From: Polyangiaceae bacterium
GTDB lineage: Bacteria; Myxococcota_A; Polyangia; Polyangiales; Polyangiaceae
Length of the DNA stretch: 38,857 nt
Direction: 5' to 3'
NCBI GenBank assembly: GCA_025937895.1
Contig: JAICQL010000056.1
Location: 1 to 38,857 of the forward strand
Shown: positions 37,977 to 38,857 of the stretch, piece by piece
How positions within the stretch are numbered: the stretch's first letter is position 1
Layout: the number at the start of each line of letters is the position of its first letter
Program-made: the position numbers and the translations under genes
The notes under the pieces: generated by a model
What the model saw: only the letters and a program-made list of their open reading frames with translations
What the model was told of the DNA's origin: nothing
The model's database searches: none

Positions 37977-38788
37977 GCCGCCACCTCGTTCTCCAACACT
38001 GCGTCTGCCACCTGCACGCTCACCAGATCGCCCGGCTTCAAGCTGAACGTATCCGGCGGCACGATACCCGTACCCGTCATCAAGAATGCGCCCTGCGGAA
38101 AGCTGAGCTCACGGCCCAGGTAAGCGCACAGATCGCCCAGCTTGCGCTTCATCTCCGAGCTGCGCGTGCTGCCATCGAACACCACCTGCCCGCCCCGCTG
38201 AATGCGCAGGCGAATGGGCACGTCTGCCAGGCCGCCCTCGTGACACAGGAGCACACCTGGCCCGATTGCGCAGCTGCCGTCGTAGACCTTGGCCTGCGGC
38301 AGATACAGCGGGTTCTCGCCCTCGATGTCGCGCGAGGAGACGTCATTCCCCGCGCAGTAACCAACCACTTCCATGTCGCGGTTGAGCACCAAGGTCAGCT
38401 CCGGCTCCGGTACGTTCCACTGGCTGTCGCGGCGGATGCGGATGTTCATGCCGTGACCGACGGCGCGCGAGCCGGGTGACTTGAAGAACAGCTCGGGGCG
38501 CTCCGCCACGTACACCTTCTCGTAGACGTCCTTGATGGCGGACTCGTGGGTGCGCGCCTCCCGGCTGCGCTTGTACGTCACGCCGCTGGCCCAGACCTCG
38601 TGATCGCTCTCGATCGGAGGCAGCAGCGGCCCCACCGCCGGCTCCTGCCGCGCGATGCTGTCGAGGAAGGGCGCGATGAAGTCGGGGGAGAGCTCGAGCA
38701 GGAGGCCCAGGCGAAAGCCTTCCGCCAGGAACTGCCCGTCGCGAGCCCAGCGCGGCCCGTGCGGAGTGGAGTGTCGAGTCAAAAGCAT
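37973..38788 (-). CDS. FAH-family 2-keto-3-deoxy-pentonate dehydratase
   Basis: This 271-residue protein belongs to the fumarylacetoacetate hydrolase fold. [15 protein letters not shown] (66-80), [23 protein letters not shown] (E128 and E130) and [15 protein letters not shown] are shared with xylonate/arabinonate-pathway dehydratases. It would turn 2-keto-3-deoxy-xylonate or -arabinonate into 2-oxoglutarate semialdehyde, the step before the coupled dehydrogenase. Together they form the end of the Weimberg-type route. Whether D-xylose or L-arabinose feeds it is unclear; the pentose dehydrogenase, lactonase and pentonate dehydratase are not in the window. It is shorter than Caulobacter XylX. 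ATG 38788 has a modest GGTGA site. Confidence 0.85.
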   Translation of the reverse strand: MLLTRHSTPHGPRWARDGQFLAEGFRLGLLLELSPDFIAPFLDSIARQEPAVGPLLPPIESDHEVWASGVTYKRSREARTHESAIKDVYEKVYVAERPELFFKSPGSRAVGHGMNIRIRRDSQWNVPEPELTLVLNRDMEVVGYCAGNDVSSRDIEGENPLYLPQAKVYDGSCAIGPGVLLCHEGGLADVPIRLRIQRGGQVVFDGSTRSSEMKRKLGDLCAYLGRELSFPQGAFLMTGTGIVPPDTFSLKPGDLVSVQVADAVLENEVAA

Positions 38789-38814
38789 CGTCGTGTCACC
38801 AGGGAGAGTACAGT

Positions 38815-38857
38815 GGTCGGGAGGCAGAGTCGGGAAGCAAAGTCGGGAAGCAAAGTC
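38815..38857. repeat. 13-bp tandem repeat, runs off the window end
   Basis: The unit AGTCGGGAAGCAA appears at 38828-38840 and 38841-38853. A degenerate copy precedes it (38815-38827), and the first four bases of another end the window. It lies 26 bp upstream of the dehydratase start, in its probable leader or promoter. The full length cannot be seen. Confidence 0.85.

Overview
This is a 38.9 kb piece of a high-GC bacterial chromosome carrying 26 recognisable protein genes and no RNA genes, insertion sequences, phage genes or CRISPR arrays that I can see. A MYXO-CTERM-type C-terminal anchor on a secreted glycosidase, a protein with twin zinc ribbons and twin FHA domains, an NtrC-like regulator, an EAL protein and several proline/alanine-rich lipoproteins all point to a myxobacterium (Myxococcota). 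The exact family cannot be settled from the sequence.

Layout. 146-1642 (minus): a zinc-sparing pair, zinc-independent ribosomal protein L31 followed by a COG0523 GTPase. 1984-2931 (plus): a stand-alone HD-domain protein. 3062-10177 (minus): glycine cleavage P-protein, D-aminoacyl-tRNA deacylase, a DUF420 membrane protein, an EAL phosphodiesterase, and a comF-type gene whose stop overlaps the start of a probable lipoprotein gene. 10594-13074 (plus): a secreted GH8 glycosidase with a binding module and a surface anchor, ending in strong hairpins. 13244-15512 (minus): a degenerate Nudix protein, the FHA protein and RuvA. 15602-19556: two envelope proteins, then an NtrC-like regulator without the sigma-54 contact motif, overlapping a gene for a lipoprotein with an FGE-sulfatase fold. 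19583-23063 (minus): oligopeptidase B and SerA, the latter behind a long leader and a consensus-like promoter.

23579-30853 (plus) is the most unusual part: three tightly packed genes for a RapA/SNF2-type helicase, an Mre11/SbcD/YhaO-type nuclease and a Rad50/SbcC/YhaN-type ATPase. The ATPase lacks a zinc hook and carries a beta-rich insert in its coiled coil. Together they look like a helicase-coupled DNA-end-processing machine. I cannot match the set to a named repair or defence operon. It sits between housekeeping genes (serA, glgP) with no mobile-element marks, so a resident repair role is as likely as antiphage defence.

30893-38788: glycogen phosphorylase with a small membrane-protein gene overlapping its end (minus), a glutathione peroxidase and a transketolase-like enzyme (plus), and a two-gene operon (minus) for the last two steps of oxidative pentose degradation (2-keto-3-deoxy-pentonate to 2-oxoglutarate semialdehyde to 2-oxoglutarate). 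A 13-bp tandem repeat upstream of that operon runs off the end of the window.

Several start codons were moved inward from the longest open frame, using ribosome binding sites and family start positions; each case is noted. All functions are inferred from sequence motifs recognised by eye; no database search was run.
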